Source: JABDMD01 sp965203475 (GTDB taxonomy: Bacteria; Pseudomonadota; Gammaproteobacteria; UBA4575). From it: a stretch of DNA of 64,000 nt. Every line of letters starts with the position of its first letter. The stretch's first letter is position 1. A program made the position numbers and the translations under genes. The stretch spans positions 806,001 to 870,000 of the forward strand of contig OZ241890.1 in NCBI GenBank assembly GCA_965203475.1, written 5' to 3'. The notes below the pieces were generated by a model. The model saw only the letters and a program-made list of their open reading frames with translations, was not told the DNA's origin and did no database searches. Below, one piece after another: positions 1 through 8,760 of the stretch.

Positions 1-54
1 ACACTTGAAGAAGTTATGCGCGTGACAAAAGAAGATGCGGTTTTAAGTGATTAG
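1..54 (+). CDS. gspE: GspE type II secretion ATPase, C-terminal 17 residues (partial)
   Basis: The window opens inside a reading frame that ends at a TAG at 52-54. The visible tail contains TLEEVMRVTKED, which matches the C-terminal consensus of GspE secretion ATPases (T-EEVLRVT). GspE is the cytoplasmic hexameric ATPase powering type II secretion. Its position directly before gspF is the normal operon order. Only the last residues are present, so the call rests on this tail and on the neighbouring genes. Confidence 0.8.
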   Translation, partial: TLEEVMRVTKEDAVLSD

Positions 55-92
55 AGATTCAGTAACAAAATTAACTACCCTCAAACATTCTT

Positions 93-1310
93 ATGCCAGC
101 ATTTGAATATATTGCGTTAGATACTCACGGTCGGGAAAAAAAAGGTGTAATTGAAGGCGATAGTCCGCGTTCTGCGCGCCAGCAATTACGTACTAATGGT
201 TTTGATCCCCTTTCTATTAGCCAAGTAAAAGAGCGCCAAGAAAAGAAATCTTTTTCGAGTATATTCTCTAGAGGGTTTGGTTCGACAGATCTCGCCTTAT
301 TTACTCGACAACTTGCCACTTTAGTACGTTCTGGTACACCTTTAGAAGAATCATTACGTACAGTTGCTAATCACACTGAAAAGCCACGTATAAGTCGCAT
401 CATCATGGGTGTGCGTTCGCGTGTTACAGAAGGTTATTCTTTAGAAAAAGCGATGAGTGAATTTCCTTCTGCATTTCCAGAAATGTATCGAGCCACTATC
501 GCAGCTGGCGAGCGATCAGGACACCTAGACAATGTGTTAGAACGTTTAGCGGATTACACAGAAACGAAACAGGAAACCCAGCAAAGTGTTGTAGGCGCGT
601 TGTTTTATCCAATTGTACTTTTATTTATAGCGATTGCAGTGGTTGTTATTCTTGTAACATTTGTAGTACCAAAAGTTGTGAATGTATTTACCGACATGGG
701 TCAGGAACTCCCCTTGCCTACTAAAATTTTAATCGGCACTAGTGATTTCTTAGTTTCATACGGAATATTTATTTTGGCGGCAATCATCATTGGAATCATC
801 CTGTTTCAACGCGCGATGCGTAGTGAATTATTTAAAGCTAAAGTACAAAAATTTTATTTAGGACTTCCAGTCGTTGGAAGGTTAGCTCGTGGGCTTAATA
901 CCGCGAGGTTTGCACGAACTTTAAGTATTATGACCGCATCGGGTGTGCCAGTATTAGATTCTTTGCGGATTGCCGCTGAAGTCATTATTAATCGGCCCAT
1001 GCGACACGCAGTTCAAGAAGCAGCGGTAAGTGTGAGTGAAGGCGCCAATATTCATTCTTCATTGGAGCGTTCAGGATACTTTCCACCGATGACATTGCAC
1101 TTAATTGGAAGTGGTGAGCAAAGTGGTAATTTGGAAGAAATGCTGGATCGTGCTGCATCTCAACAAGAGCGCGAGTTGAATACCATTATCAATACCACCC
1201 TAAAACTATTAGAGCCCATCATCATTGTATTTATGGGCGTGTTTGTATTGGCGATCGTCATGGCAATCCTGATGCCAATATTCAATTTGAACCAAATGGT
1301 AGGACAGTAA
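93..1310 (+). CDS. gspF: GspF, type II secretion inner-membrane platform protein
   Basis: This is a polytopic inner-membrane protein of the type II secretion platform that contacts GspE and GspL. At 405 residues it has normal family length. It begins MPAFEYIALDTHGREKKG, the standard GspF start, and carries two T2SSF domains (about residues 70-190 and 270-395). Hydrophobic segments lie near residues 170-190, 220-240 and 375-395. The signature FTRQLATLVRSGTPLEESL is visible in the first domain and ARTLSIMTASGVPVLDSL in the second. It starts 38 bases after gspE and is part of the same operon. The site upstream of the ATG is not a strong Shine-Dalgarno sequence. Confidence 0.95.
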   Translation: MPAFEYIALDTHGREKKGVIEGDSPRSARQQLRTNGFDPLSISQVKERQEKKSFSSIFSRGFGSTDLALFTRQLATLVRSGTPLEESLRTVANHTEKPRISRIIMGVRSRVTEGYSLEKAMSEFPSAFPEMYRATIAAGERSGHLDNVLERLADYTETKQETQQSVVGALFYPIVLLFIAIAVVVILVTFVVPKVVNVFTDMGQELPLPTKILIGTSDFLVSYGIFILAAIIIGIILFQRAMRSELFKAKVQKFYLGLPVVGRLARGLNTARFARTLSIMTASGVPVLDSLRIAAEVIINRPMRHAVQEAAVSVSEGANIHSSLERSGYFPPMTLHLIGSGEQSGNLEEMLDRAASQQERELNTIINTTLKLLEPIIIVFMGVFVLAIVMAILMPIFNLNQMVGQ

Positions 1311-1515
1311 TCTTTATAATAATATTTAACTTTAGGTTAGATATGTAAATATTTGATAAATAACATTTATTTTTTTAATTATATCCATTGAAATGTATGA
1401 TGAACCAGTTGTCTGTTATGGCACACCAATCAGGTCCCAATATACCCAGAACAAGTATCACTACTGGTTACAATAAATTAATAATTACTCATAATAATCA
1501 GCGAGTTATTTAACA
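1311..1515 (+). other. AT-rich gap between gspF and gspG
   Basis: This is the only sizeable gap (205 bases) inside the otherwise tightly packed gsp operon. It contains no credible reading frame. An internal promoter driving the pseudopilin genes would fit here, since major pseudopilin is needed in excess, but I cannot point to a convincing -35/-10 pair. Confidence 0.3.
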
Positions 1516-1974
1516 ATGAGAAAATCCCACATGAAAATGAACAAAACTCATCAACAAAACGGCTTCACCTTAATCGAAATTGTGGTGGTTGTCGTAATTA
1601 TTGGCTTGTTAGCCGCGATGGTAGCACCTCGCGTGATGCAGCGTACCGATGACGCCAAACTTGTTCGCGTCGCAAATGACATCCGTGCCATCGAGGCCTC
1701 GCTGAATTTATACAAACTCGATAATTTTAATTACCCGACCACAGAACAAGGACTACAAGCTTTAGTCACTAAACCTTCCGGTAGCCCAGAGCCTAAAAAT
1801 TGGAAAACCGGCGGTTATCTTCGCTCCGTTCCTAAAGATCCCTGGGGAAACGAATACCAATATGCGAACCCTGGATCTTCAGGGGGGCAATTTGATCTTT
1901 TTTCCTTTGGTGCAGATGGCAAAACAGGTGGTGAAGAAATGAATAAAGACTTATCGCTTGCTGATTTAAATTAA
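1516..1974 (+). CDS. gspG: GspG, major pseudopilin
   Basis: Major subunit of the type II secretion pseudopilus. The prepilin peptidase site is clear: the leader ends at Gly16 and the mature protein begins FTLIEIVVVVVIIGLLAAMV, with Glu5 of the mature chain conserved. The C-terminal region has the GspG features TTEQGLQALVTKP, DPWGNEYQY and the calcium-loop region FSFGADGKTGGE. An alternative ATG at 1531 gives a shorter leader, and neither start has a strong ribosome site. It is followed by four further pilin-like genes in the usual G-H-I-J-K order. Confidence 0.96.
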   Translation: MRKSHMKMNKTHQQNGFTLIEIVVVVVIIGLLAAMVAPRVMQRTDDAKLVRVANDIRAIEASLNLYKLDNFNYPTTEQGLQALVTKPSGSPEPKNWKTGGYLRSVPKDPWGNEYQYANPGSSGGQFDLFSFGADGKTGGEEMNKDLSLADLN

Positions 1975-1979
1975 TTTTC

Positions 1980-2483
1980 ATGCGACATCATCAGGGATTT
2001 ACTTTAATCGAGTTACTCGTGGTGATGATCATCATTTCACTCGTCATTGCAGCAGCTACCTTCACGCTTGGAGACAATCAAGCGGTACGCTTACAACAAA
2101 AATCAGAACAATTGGTCGCATTGATCGACTTTGCCAAAGAACAAGCAATTTTCAATAGCGAAGATTTAGGTTTAGTTTTTAATAAAAATTCCTATGCGTT
2201 TTATCGTCTAGATTATGAAAATGTTGATGAAACTTCATGGCTTCCCATACAAGGTGATGCAATATTAAAACAGCGAGAACTACCAGATGGTTTAGAATTT
2301 GAGCTTTATCTTGAAGGCATCAAAGTGCTGTTTAAAAAGGAAGAAGAAATAACACCGCAAGTTTTTATTCTATCAGATGGATCGGTATCTCCCTTTCAAG
2401 TCAACATTACGGACAACATTAATCATGCGCATCACATAAAAGTGATGCAGAACGGCGAATATGAATTACTCGCAGTAAATTAA
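1980..2483 (+). CDS. gspH: GspH, minor pseudopilin
   Basis: A minor pseudopilin of 167 residues. The leader is only MRHHQG, followed by FTLIELLVVMIIISLVIAAA, with the conserved Glu at mature position 5. The remainder is a GspH-type globular domain of low sequence conservation, including the segment LVALIDFAKEQAIFNSEDLG. It begins five bases after gspG and ends one base before gspI. Order and size fit GspH rather than FimT, which would not be flanked by gspG and gspI. Confidence 0.9.
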   Translation: MRHHQGFTLIELLVVMIIISLVIAAATFTLGDNQAVRLQQKSEQLVALIDFAKEQAIFNSEDLGLVFNKNSYAFYRLDYENVDETSWLPIQGDAILKQRELPDGLEFELYLEGIKVLFKKEEEITPQVFILSDGSVSPFQVNITDNINHAHHIKVMQNGEYELLAVN

Positions 2484-2484
2484 G

Positions 2485-2868
2485 ATGAACAAAAATCGAC
2501 AACAACAATTTGGATTCACTTTACTAGAAGTTTTGGTCGCACTCGCCATTATTGCGATGGGATTAGCGGCCGTTATAAAAACCGTTTCCACTACTACAAT
2601 GAATACAATTTATTTACAAGATAAAACTTTTGCGTATTGGGTGGCACAAAATCAAATGGCAGAATTTGAATTATCGTCTACACAAACGGATGTAGGATTT
2701 GTGGATGGTGATGAAGAACTGGGAGGCATTATTTGGTATTGGACGCGTAAAATCGATAAAACGGAAGATCCTGATACCAACCGCGTTGAAATTACTGTAC
2801 GCAAAGATGAAGACAAAAATGCACAGAACTACGCAACCTTGATAACGTTAAAGTTTGATCCAAGCTAA
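2485..2868 (+). CDS. gspI: GspI, minor pseudopilin
   Basis: A minor pseudopilin of 127 residues, part of the GspI-J-K tip complex thought to prime pseudopilus assembly. The cleavage region is G10 followed by FTLLEVLVALAIIAMGLAAV. The globular part contains WVAQNQMAEFEL and a beta-rich stretch ending VRKDEDKNAQNYATLITLKF, as in the family. It starts one base after the gspH stop. Confidence 0.93.
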   Translation: MNKNRQQQFGFTLLEVLVALAIIAMGLAAVIKTVSTTTMNTIYLQDKTFAYWVAQNQMAEFELSSTQTDVGFVDGDEELGGIIWYWTRKIDKTEDPDTNRVEITVRKDEDKNAQNYATLITLKFDPS

Positions 2869-2873
2869 AAACC

Positions 2874-3488
2874 ATGGCCATATCGAATTCAAATTATTCA
2901 AAAGGATTTACCTTGATCGAAATGGTGGTTGCGGTTGCGATTTTTGCTGTGGTAGGTGTTCTAGCCTATGGCGGATTAAATTACGTATTAAAAGATCAAG
3001 CTCATTTAAAAGAATCTTCTGAAAAACTCAAAAATTTACAGTTAGCCTTTCGTTATATTGAACGAGATGTGGCCCAATTGACAAACCGATCGATTCGCAA
3101 TCAGTATCAAGATTTACAACCGGCTTTTGTTGGCGATGGTGAGAAAGCGGTAAGTTTTACACATTCTGGATTACGCAATCCGGCTGGGTTGGTGCGTAGT
3201 CGATTACAGCGCGTTACGTATGAAGTCGCGGATAGCACTTTGACCCGCTATACGTGGGCACATCTAGATGGCGCCATTGCAGAAGAGTTTTTTGATACCG
3301 AATTGCTTTCAGACGTTGAACGATTTGATATGCGTTATTTAGACAATGCGAATGCTTGGCAAACCACTTGGCCTCCACTAAATAGCCCCACTGCACAAAG
3401 TTTAATTCCACGTGCCATAGAAGTGACACTGAAACTAGAAAATTGGGAAGAAATTAAACGCATCTTTGCAGCCCCTGCTCCAACGTAG
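2874..3488 (+). CDS. gspJ: GspJ, minor pseudopilin
   Basis: A minor pseudopilin of 204 residues in the tip complex. The cleavage region is KG11 followed by FTLIEMVVAVAIFAVVGVLA. Conserved GspJ segments seen are LQLAFRYIERDVAQL and RVTYEVADSTLTRYTW, and the C-terminus has IPRAIEVTLKLENWEEI. Five bases separate it from gspI and six from gspK. Confidence 0.94.
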   Translation: MAISNSNYSKGFTLIEMVVAVAIFAVVGVLAYGGLNYVLKDQAHLKESSEKLKNLQLAFRYIERDVAQLTNRSIRNQYQDLQPAFVGDGEKAVSFTHSGLRNPAGLVRSRLQRVTYEVADSTLTRYTWAHLDGAIAEEFFDTELLSDVERFDMRYLDNANAWQTTWPPLNSPTAQSLIPRAIEVTLKLENWEEIKRIFAAPAPT

Positions 3489-3494
3489 TTATCG

Positions 3495-4430
3495 ATGAAG
3501 ACAATGAATCAACAATCAGGGGTAGCGGTAATTACTGCTGTACTCATTTTGGCTTTAGCAACCACTGCAGCAGTGGCCATAGCTGCTGAATATCAACTTA
3601 ATATGCGAAGATCAGATAATGCTTTTTCCAGTTCACAAGCCTGGGCCTATGCCAAAGGTGCTGAACAATGGACCATGGCCATATTAGCGAGAGACCAGGA
3701 AGATAATACCTACGATGGTTTCGATGAACCTTGGTGGAACAATAATCAAAGCACAACCTTCCCGCTTCCCAATGGCTATATTGAAGGCAAGATTGAGGAC
3801 GCACAAGGCAAACTCAATGTGAATAGCCTAATGGATGGCAATGCCATTAATCCAGTCATGCGCAGGCGCATAGAACAATTATTTGTTGTGTTGGAAATTG
3901 AACCCAGTTTAGTAGAAGCCATTATCGACTGGATTGATGGTGATCGTACGTTCGCAGGACCCAATGGCGCTGAATATGATATCTACCAAGGATTGGAAGA
4001 TCCCTACCTACCCGCTGATCAACCGATGAATGACATTTCGGAGTTACGCATGATTCATGGCTTCAGTCAGGAAATTTATGACAAGGTTTCACCCCATTTA
4101 ACGGCCTTACCTAGCAATATAGTCCTAAATTTGAACACTGCATCTGCTGAAGTCTTAGCAAGCCTTGATCCAAACCTTACTATACAAGTTAGCAAAGAAA
4201 TGGTGGATGAGCGCATTGAGGACCCCTATCAGCAGCTTAATGATTTTATTAAGCATGCTCAGGAACATGGTGTAACAGTGAATGAAACCCAAGGCATAAC
4301 CACGCAAAGTAGCTATTTTGATTTGCATACCAAAGCAGTCATTGGCAAGAGTCAAGTCAAAATGGTTAGTACTATTTATCGTGGTGCGGGAAATAATTTA
4401 AAAGTGCTCAAGCGAAGCCAAAAATTGTAG
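3495..4430 (+). CDS. gspK: GspK, large minor pseudopilin
   Basis: The largest minor pseudopilin, which caps the GspI-J-K tip. Its leader ends at Gly9 and the helix is VAVITAVLILALATTAAVAI. Thr replaces the usual Glu5, as is normal in GspK. Seen in order: a WAYAKGAEQWTMAIL segment, the DAQGKLNVNSLM motif, the VEAIIDWIDGDRTFAGPNGAE helix-and-loop region, DISELRMIHGF, and the NLNTASAEVLASL helix-hairpin-helix-like repeat. An ATG at 3504 is an alternative start with a shorter leader. Confidence 0.95.
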   Translation: MKTMNQQSGVAVITAVLILALATTAAVAIAAEYQLNMRRSDNAFSSSQAWAYAKGAEQWTMAILARDQEDNTYDGFDEPWWNNNQSTTFPLPNGYIEGKIEDAQGKLNVNSLMDGNAINPVMRRRIEQLFVVLEIEPSLVEAIIDWIDGDRTFAGPNGAEYDIYQGLEDPYLPADQPMNDISELRMIHGFSQEIYDKVSPHLTALPSNIVLNLNTASAEVLASLDPNLTIQVSKEMVDERIEDPYQQLNDFIKHAQEHGVTVNETQGITTQSSYFDLHTKAVIGKSQVKMVSTIYRGAGNNLKVLKRSQKL

Positions 4431-4439
4431 AGAACCATT

Positions 4440-5690
4440 ATGCAAGAAACAGTAATACTTTATATGCAATCCAATCTCGTCGATGAGCTCGATCGAGAGG
4501 ATTCATATTTTGTAAAGTGGATAAAACTTGATGAAGATGGTGTACCCATCACGCGAGGTGCAGAAGCACGTCTTGAACAAGTTTCTTCGATTACACAAAA
4601 CACTTATATAATTGTTTTGCTCCCCTTGCAACAAATGTTATTAACCTCGGTTAATACACGTGCCCGCAAGCAAAAACATTTACAAAAAGCTGTACCGTTC
4701 GCATTAGAAGATGAATTAGCGGATGATGTTGATAATTTACATTTCGCACTTGGTGCTCGTTATGGCGAAAACGATTATCCAGTTGCAGTTATTGAAAAAG
4801 ATTCCTTAGACACTATTTTAGAAAAACTTGCTGATGCAAATGTTTATCCAGACTTATTAACCGCAGATATATTCGGCTTACCTTTCCGTGAAGGCACTTG
4901 GACGATTTTAATTGAGAATGACCGCGCCCTCGTTCGTAGTGGTAAATATGAGGGTATGACGATTGACATGCATAACCTGCAACAAATTATTACATCTTCA
5001 CTTAGACAGGCAGATGAAACACCCGCTGAATTAAATGTTTATACCTGTGATGACCAGCAATCGGGTTTGCGCAAATATAATTTCCCAATCAGTACTAACG
5101 AATTAGATGATTGTCCTCCCGGTCTATTTGCCGATGGTCTGGATGAAAATGAATGCATTAATTTATTACAAGGCAGTTATCAGAAAAAAGACAAGCGGCA
5201 CATTCAATTCGCGCCCTGGAAAATAGCTGCAATATTATTTGGACTATGGATAGGCTTAGCTTTAGTTTCTGTATTTATTGATATTGCACGCTATAGCAAA
5301 GAAGAAAAGCATTTGAATGCGCAAATTGAGCAAGTAGTAAAACAAACTTTTCCAGATATGCAAAACGTGTCTGCTGATAGCGCTAGAGTGAAAATGGAAT
5401 CTCGCCTTAAAAACTTTATGCAAACCACTGGACCTCAATCCAGTGCAGGGTTCATGGAACTGCTGGCCATTAGTGGGGAATCCATGCAAAAAGCTGGCAA
5501 GGTAGATATTAATACTATGAACTATCGTGAAGGCAAGCTGAATATGAATGTGCGATCTTCCGATGTTCAGATCCTAGATAGTGTTAAGCAATCACTAAAA
5601 TCACAAAATTATTTTGCCGATATTCAGTCGGCAAACACGCAAGGTAATTTTGTAGATGCCAGAATTGTTATCAGTAAAGGAGAGCTCTAA
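4440..5690 (+). CDS. gspL: GspL, type II secretion inner-membrane protein
   Basis: A bitopic inner-membrane protein whose cytoplasmic actin-like domain binds GspE and whose periplasmic ferredoxin-like domain binds GspM. It has 416 residues. The cytoplasmic part includes KAVPFALEDELADDVDNLHF, the classic GspL signature. One membrane segment lies at about residues 262-282 (ending LALVSVFIDIA), and the C-terminal 130 residues form the periplasmic part. Its stop codon overlaps the gspM start (TAATG), implying translational coupling. Confidence 0.94.
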   Translation: MQETVILYMQSNLVDELDREDSYFVKWIKLDEDGVPITRGAEARLEQVSSITQNTYIIVLLPLQQMLLTSVNTRARKQKHLQKAVPFALEDELADDVDNLHFALGARYGENDYPVAVIEKDSLDTILEKLADANVYPDLLTADIFGLPFREGTWTILIENDRALVRSGKYEGMTIDMHNLQQIITSSLRQADETPAELNVYTCDDQQSGLRKYNFPISTNELDDCPPGLFADGLDENECINLLQGSYQKKDKRHIQFAPWKIAAILFGLWIGLALVSVFIDIARYSKEEKHLNAQIEQVVKQTFPDMQNVSADSARVKMESRLKNFMQTTGPQSSAGFMELLAISGESMQKAGKVDINTMNYREGKLNMNVRSSDVQILDSVKQSLKSQNYFADIQSANTQGNFVDARIVISKGEL

Positions 5691-6175
5691 TGAAAGAATG
5701 GTGGGATACTCTTCAATCTAGAGAACGCATGCTGGTAACAATGGCTGCGGCCTTCGTGGGATTTGTAATTGCATATTTTGCAATTTGGTCACCCATAGCT
5801 GAGTCTCGAGAACAACGCAAAGTTAGAGTGGAAAACAAACATGAAACACTGGCTTGGATGAAGCAGAAAAAATTAGAAGTAGAGCAACTAAAAAGAATTA
5901 ATCCTAACTTATTTAATCAAGCGACCGATACCAGATCGTTGCTGGCGATTGTAGATGCAGGTGCAAAGCAAATGGGTATACGCCCTGCTATTAAAAGAAT
6001 TGAACCAAGTGGTGAAAATAAAGTTCAAGTTTGGTTGGAAGACATGTCGTTTGATTTTCTAATTGTGTTATTAGGCGAGCTTAACCGTAGAAACCATATA
6101 CAAATTGCAGATGCATCATTTGACAAATCTGATCAAATTGGAAAAGTATCTGGTAAAGTTACCCTAACCCGTTAA
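5690..6175 (+). CDS. gspM: GspM, type II secretion inner-membrane protein
   Basis: A small bitopic partner of GspL, 161 residues. It has a short cytoplasmic tail (MKEWWDTLQSRERMLVTMAA), one membrane helix at about residues 17-33, and a periplasmic domain with LAWMKQKKLEVEQL and ISV-like C-terminal strands. A good ribosome site (AAAGGAG) precedes the ATG, which overlaps the gspL stop. Size, topology and position are all typical. Confidence 0.92.
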   Translation: MKEWWDTLQSRERMLVTMAAAFVGFVIAYFAIWSPIAESREQRKVRVENKHETLAWMKQKKLEVEQLKRINPNLFNQATDTRSLLAIVDAGAKQMGIRPAIKRIEPSGENKVQVWLEDMSFDFLIVLLGELNRRNHIQIADASFDKSDQIGKVSGKVTLTR

Positions 6176-6185
6176 TTGTTTTCTA

Positions 6186-6926
6186 ATGAAAATAATTAAA
6201 TTTATTCTATTTGGATTGATCGTATTTATTGGTGCTTTTGCATATCTTGCACCAGCGTCTCTTATTCAAAAGTTTTTGCCTGGTAATATATCTGTTGCAG
6301 GTATAAGTGGAACACTTTGGAACGGTAATATTCAGCAAGTTGTTGTTGATAATATTAGTGTGAGTAACACGGAATGGTCAGCAAGTCCTATTAGTTTGCT
6401 GGCAGGAAACATAAAAGCAGATGTATCAATTAATTCATATAATTTGAAAGGTAATTTTGAAACTTCTTATTCTGGTTCTTCTGTACGTGCAAGTGATGTA
6501 GATCTAAATGGTGAGTTATCGTTACTAAAACCAATATTCGAAAAATATGGACTAACGATTGATGGTAAATTTGATGCAGACTTTGAGAAGCTCGAAATGG
6601 AAAATGGAATACCGAAGCATGCTGATGGAACCTTGCAAACTTTTGATACCCGAATTTTAGGTGTAGTACCTGTGCATTTAGGCGATATCACTAGTGTATT
6701 TGAAGATCAAACTCAGGGAGTTCAAATTAATCTTAATAATACTGAAGGTGAGCTCGATTTGAATGGGAACATTACCATTACTCAAAATGGTGCATTCACC
6801 GCAGATCTCACCCTGTCTAGGAATAGCATAACCCCAGAACATGTGCAGCAAACGATGCAGCTAATTGGTCAACAAATTAGCGAAGATACCGTGAAAGTGA
6901 TTCATTCGGGCCAAATGGGAATATAG
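6186..6926 (+). CDS. gspN: GspN, type II secretion accessory protein
   Basis: A 246-residue protein with an N-terminal membrane anchor (residues 5-21) followed by a beta-rich periplasmic domain. It shows the GspN pattern GTLWNGNIQQVVVDNISVSN near residue 45 and VHLGDITSVFEDQTQGVQIN further on. GspN is an optional last gene of gsp operons with no proven essential role. It closes the operon, and the next gene converges and ends one base beyond its stop. Confidence 0.88.
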   Translation: MKIIKFILFGLIVFIGAFAYLAPASLIQKFLPGNISVAGISGTLWNGNIQQVVVDNISVSNTEWSASPISLLAGNIKADVSINSYNLKGNFETSYSGSSVRASDVDLNGELSLLKPIFEKYGLTIDGKFDADFEKLEMENGIPKHADGTLQTFDTRILGVVPVHLGDITSVFEDQTQGVQINLNNTEGELDLNGNITITQNGAFTADLTLSRNSITPEHVQQTMQLIGQQISEDTVKVIHSGQMGI

Positions 6927-7166
6927 CTAATTACTCCCTTGCTCTTCTTTTGATTCTAAAGAATTCTCGAATAAAAAATCGAAGACAGATTCTTTAATTT
7001 GCCACTCTTTAACAACAATATTTGAAATTCTTCTTTCAGGCGTGCTACGTCGGTCTTGACGTATACAACGGCCCTGTGTTGTTATAATTGGAAATTGAGA
7101 AATATTATTCTGAGTTCGTCTTTCAGAATTATCTCTTCGATCATATATAAAATGATTTGAAGCCAA
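6927..7166 (-). CDS. Small Arg-rich protein with DRR/ERR motifs, unknown function
   Basis: The minus-strand frame ends in TAG at 6927, directly abutting the gspN stop. The only in-frame ATGs lie inside the neighbouring tRNA, so a TTG at 7166 is the best available start, giving about 79 residues. Two similar motifs are visible, DRRDNSERR and DRRSTPERR, separated by about 30 residues. The acidic C-terminus is VFDFLFENSLESKEEQG. Short proteins with paired DRR-x4-RR motifs occur in many proteobacteria, but I know of no assigned role. The start is uncertain and the gene might begin with another non-ATG codon. Confidence 0.5.
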   Translation of the reverse strand: MASNHFIYDRRDNSERRTQNNISQFPIITTQGRCIRQDRRSTPERRISNIVVKEWQIKESVFDFLFENSLESKEEQGSN

Positions 7167-7204
7167 CTCGTTTGTTCCAAATTTTGTTGTATTAACATTA
7201 ATTA

Positions 7205-7280
<76 letters not shown>

Positions 7281-7298
7281 GGTCTCCTATTTTCTAAT

Positions 7299-8702
7299 CT
7301 ATACCTTGGAACTGATATATTCAATCGCCTGTTGAATACGAAATAAGGTTTTTTTGCTACCCAATAGTTCTAACGTAAGATCTATAGAGGGTGAAACTGT
7401 CTGTCCGGTAACTGCTAAGCGCAATACGGGCGCAACATTTCCAAGTTTTAACCCAAGTGAATTTGCTACATTTTTGATCACTTCGTGAATGGAGCCTGAT
7501 TGCCACACTGTTAGTTGGGTAAATTCTTGAGTCAGAGTTTTTAATATTGAAATACTATTTTCATTGAAATGTTTACGTACACCTTTTTCATTATATTGCG
7601 AAATTTCTGAGTAAAAATATTCACTGTTGGCATACATTTCTTGTAACGTTTTACATCTTTCCTTTTGAGCTTCATATAATTTTGCAAGTGTTGGCGGTGG
7701 CGATGGATTAATGCCTTTGAATTGAAAATAGCTTTCTAAAGTAGGTTCAATATATTCACCAGAACTGTTTTGCATATGTTGATGATTCACCCACAATAAT
7801 TTATCTGCATCAAATATGGCCGCAGAGGACTGAATTGAATCTAAAGTAAATGTCTCTAGCATTTCATCAATGGAAAATATTTCTTGATCACCATGGGACC
7901 ATCCAAGGCGTATTAAATAGTTCAACAATCCTATAGATAGATAGCCATCTTCATAATACTGCTGTACCGAAGCCGCGCCATGGCGCTTAGATAAGCGTTT
8001 TCCATCTTTGCCATGGATGAGTGGGATATGAGCATACGATGGAATAGCATGATTCAGTGCATTAAAAATATTTACCTGTCGAAATGTGTTATTCAAATGA
8101 TCGTCCCCTCTAATTACGTGGGTGATTTGCATATCAATATCATCCACAACAACACATAAATGGTAGGTCGGAGTTCCATCCGAACGAGCAAGAATTAAAT
8201 CATCTAATTCTGAATTATCTACCGTAACCGTATTACGAACTTCATCGTCAATGGAAATGTTACCTGTTTGAGGATTCTTAAATCGGACTACCGGTGTTGT
8301 ATTTTGAGAATTATTATTTCCATTTCTACAAAAGCCATCGTATCGAGGCTTTTGTTTGTTCTGCATTTGCTTTTCACGTAATGTATTTAAGCGCTCTTTG
8401 GAGCAGTAGCAATAATATGCTTGGTCTTTATCTAAAAGTTGCTCGATGACTTCCTTGTAACGCGATGTACGCTGCGATTGATATACAGGTGGAATGTCTG
8501 AATTTATTCCAAGCCAATTCAAACTTGAAAGTATATCTTGTGTAAATTCCTGCTTAGAACGCTTTTGATCGGTGTCTTCGATTCGTACTACAAATTCACC
8601 ATGGTTCTGTTTTGCATACAACCAATTGAACAAAGCTGTACGTGCGCCTCCAATATGTAAATAACCCGTTGGGCTGGGTGCAAATCGGGTGCGTATTTTC
8701 AT
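7299..8702 (-). CDS. gltX: Glutamyl-tRNA synthetase
   Basis: A class I aminoacyl-tRNA synthetase charging tRNA-Glu in the cytoplasm, 467 residues from the ATG at 8702. It starts MKIRTRFAPSPTGYLHIGGA, containing the HIGH-type motif (HIGG). The KMSKS-type loop is KRLSKRHGA. The catalytic Rossmann fold, the tRNA-binding GVR-like region and an anticodon-binding C-terminal half are present at usual length. A TTG at 8720 could extend it by six residues. The leader holds a perfect hairpin that buries the only GAGG-like ribosome site. The gene stands alone between tRNA-Ala and the signalling operon. Confidence 0.96.
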   Translation of the reverse strand: MKIRTRFAPSPTGYLHIGGARTALFNWLYAKQNHGEFVVRIEDTDQKRSKQEFTQDILSSLNWLGINSDIPPVYQSQRTSRYKEVIEQLLDKDQAYYCYCSKERLNTLREKQMQNKQKPRYDGFCRNGNNNSQNTTPVVRFKNPQTGNISIDDEVRNTVTVDNSELDDLILARSDGTPTYHLCVVVDDIDMQITHVIRGDDHLNNTFRQVNIFNALNHAIPSYAHIPLIHGKDGKRLSKRHGAASVQQYYEDGYLSIGLLNYLIRLGWSHGDQEIFSIDEMLETFTLDSIQSSAAIFDADKLLWVNHQHMQNSSGEYIEPTLESYFQFKGINPSPPPTLAKLYEAQKERCKTLQEMYANSEYFYSEISQYNEKGVRKHFNENSISILKTLTQEFTQLTVWQSGSIHEVIKNVANSLGLKLGNVAPVLRLAVTGQTVSPSIDLTLELLGSKKTLFRIQQAIEYISSKV

Positions 8703-8718
8703 TAAATAAATAAGTATC

Positions 8719-8740
8719 AATAGAGGTGTGTTCCTCTATT
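8719..8740 (-). promoter_or_regulatory. Perfect 8-bp hairpin in the gltX leader
   Basis: AATAGAGG and CCTCTATT form an 8-bp inverted repeat around a 6-base loop, 17 bases upstream of the gltX ATG. On the transcribed strand the stem includes AGAGG, the only purine-rich sequence resembling a ribosome site near the gene. No T-tract follows, so it is not an ordinary terminator. A role in controlling gltX translation is an inference. Confidence 0.4.
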
Positions 8741-8760
8741 GTACATAGCTATGGAAATGT

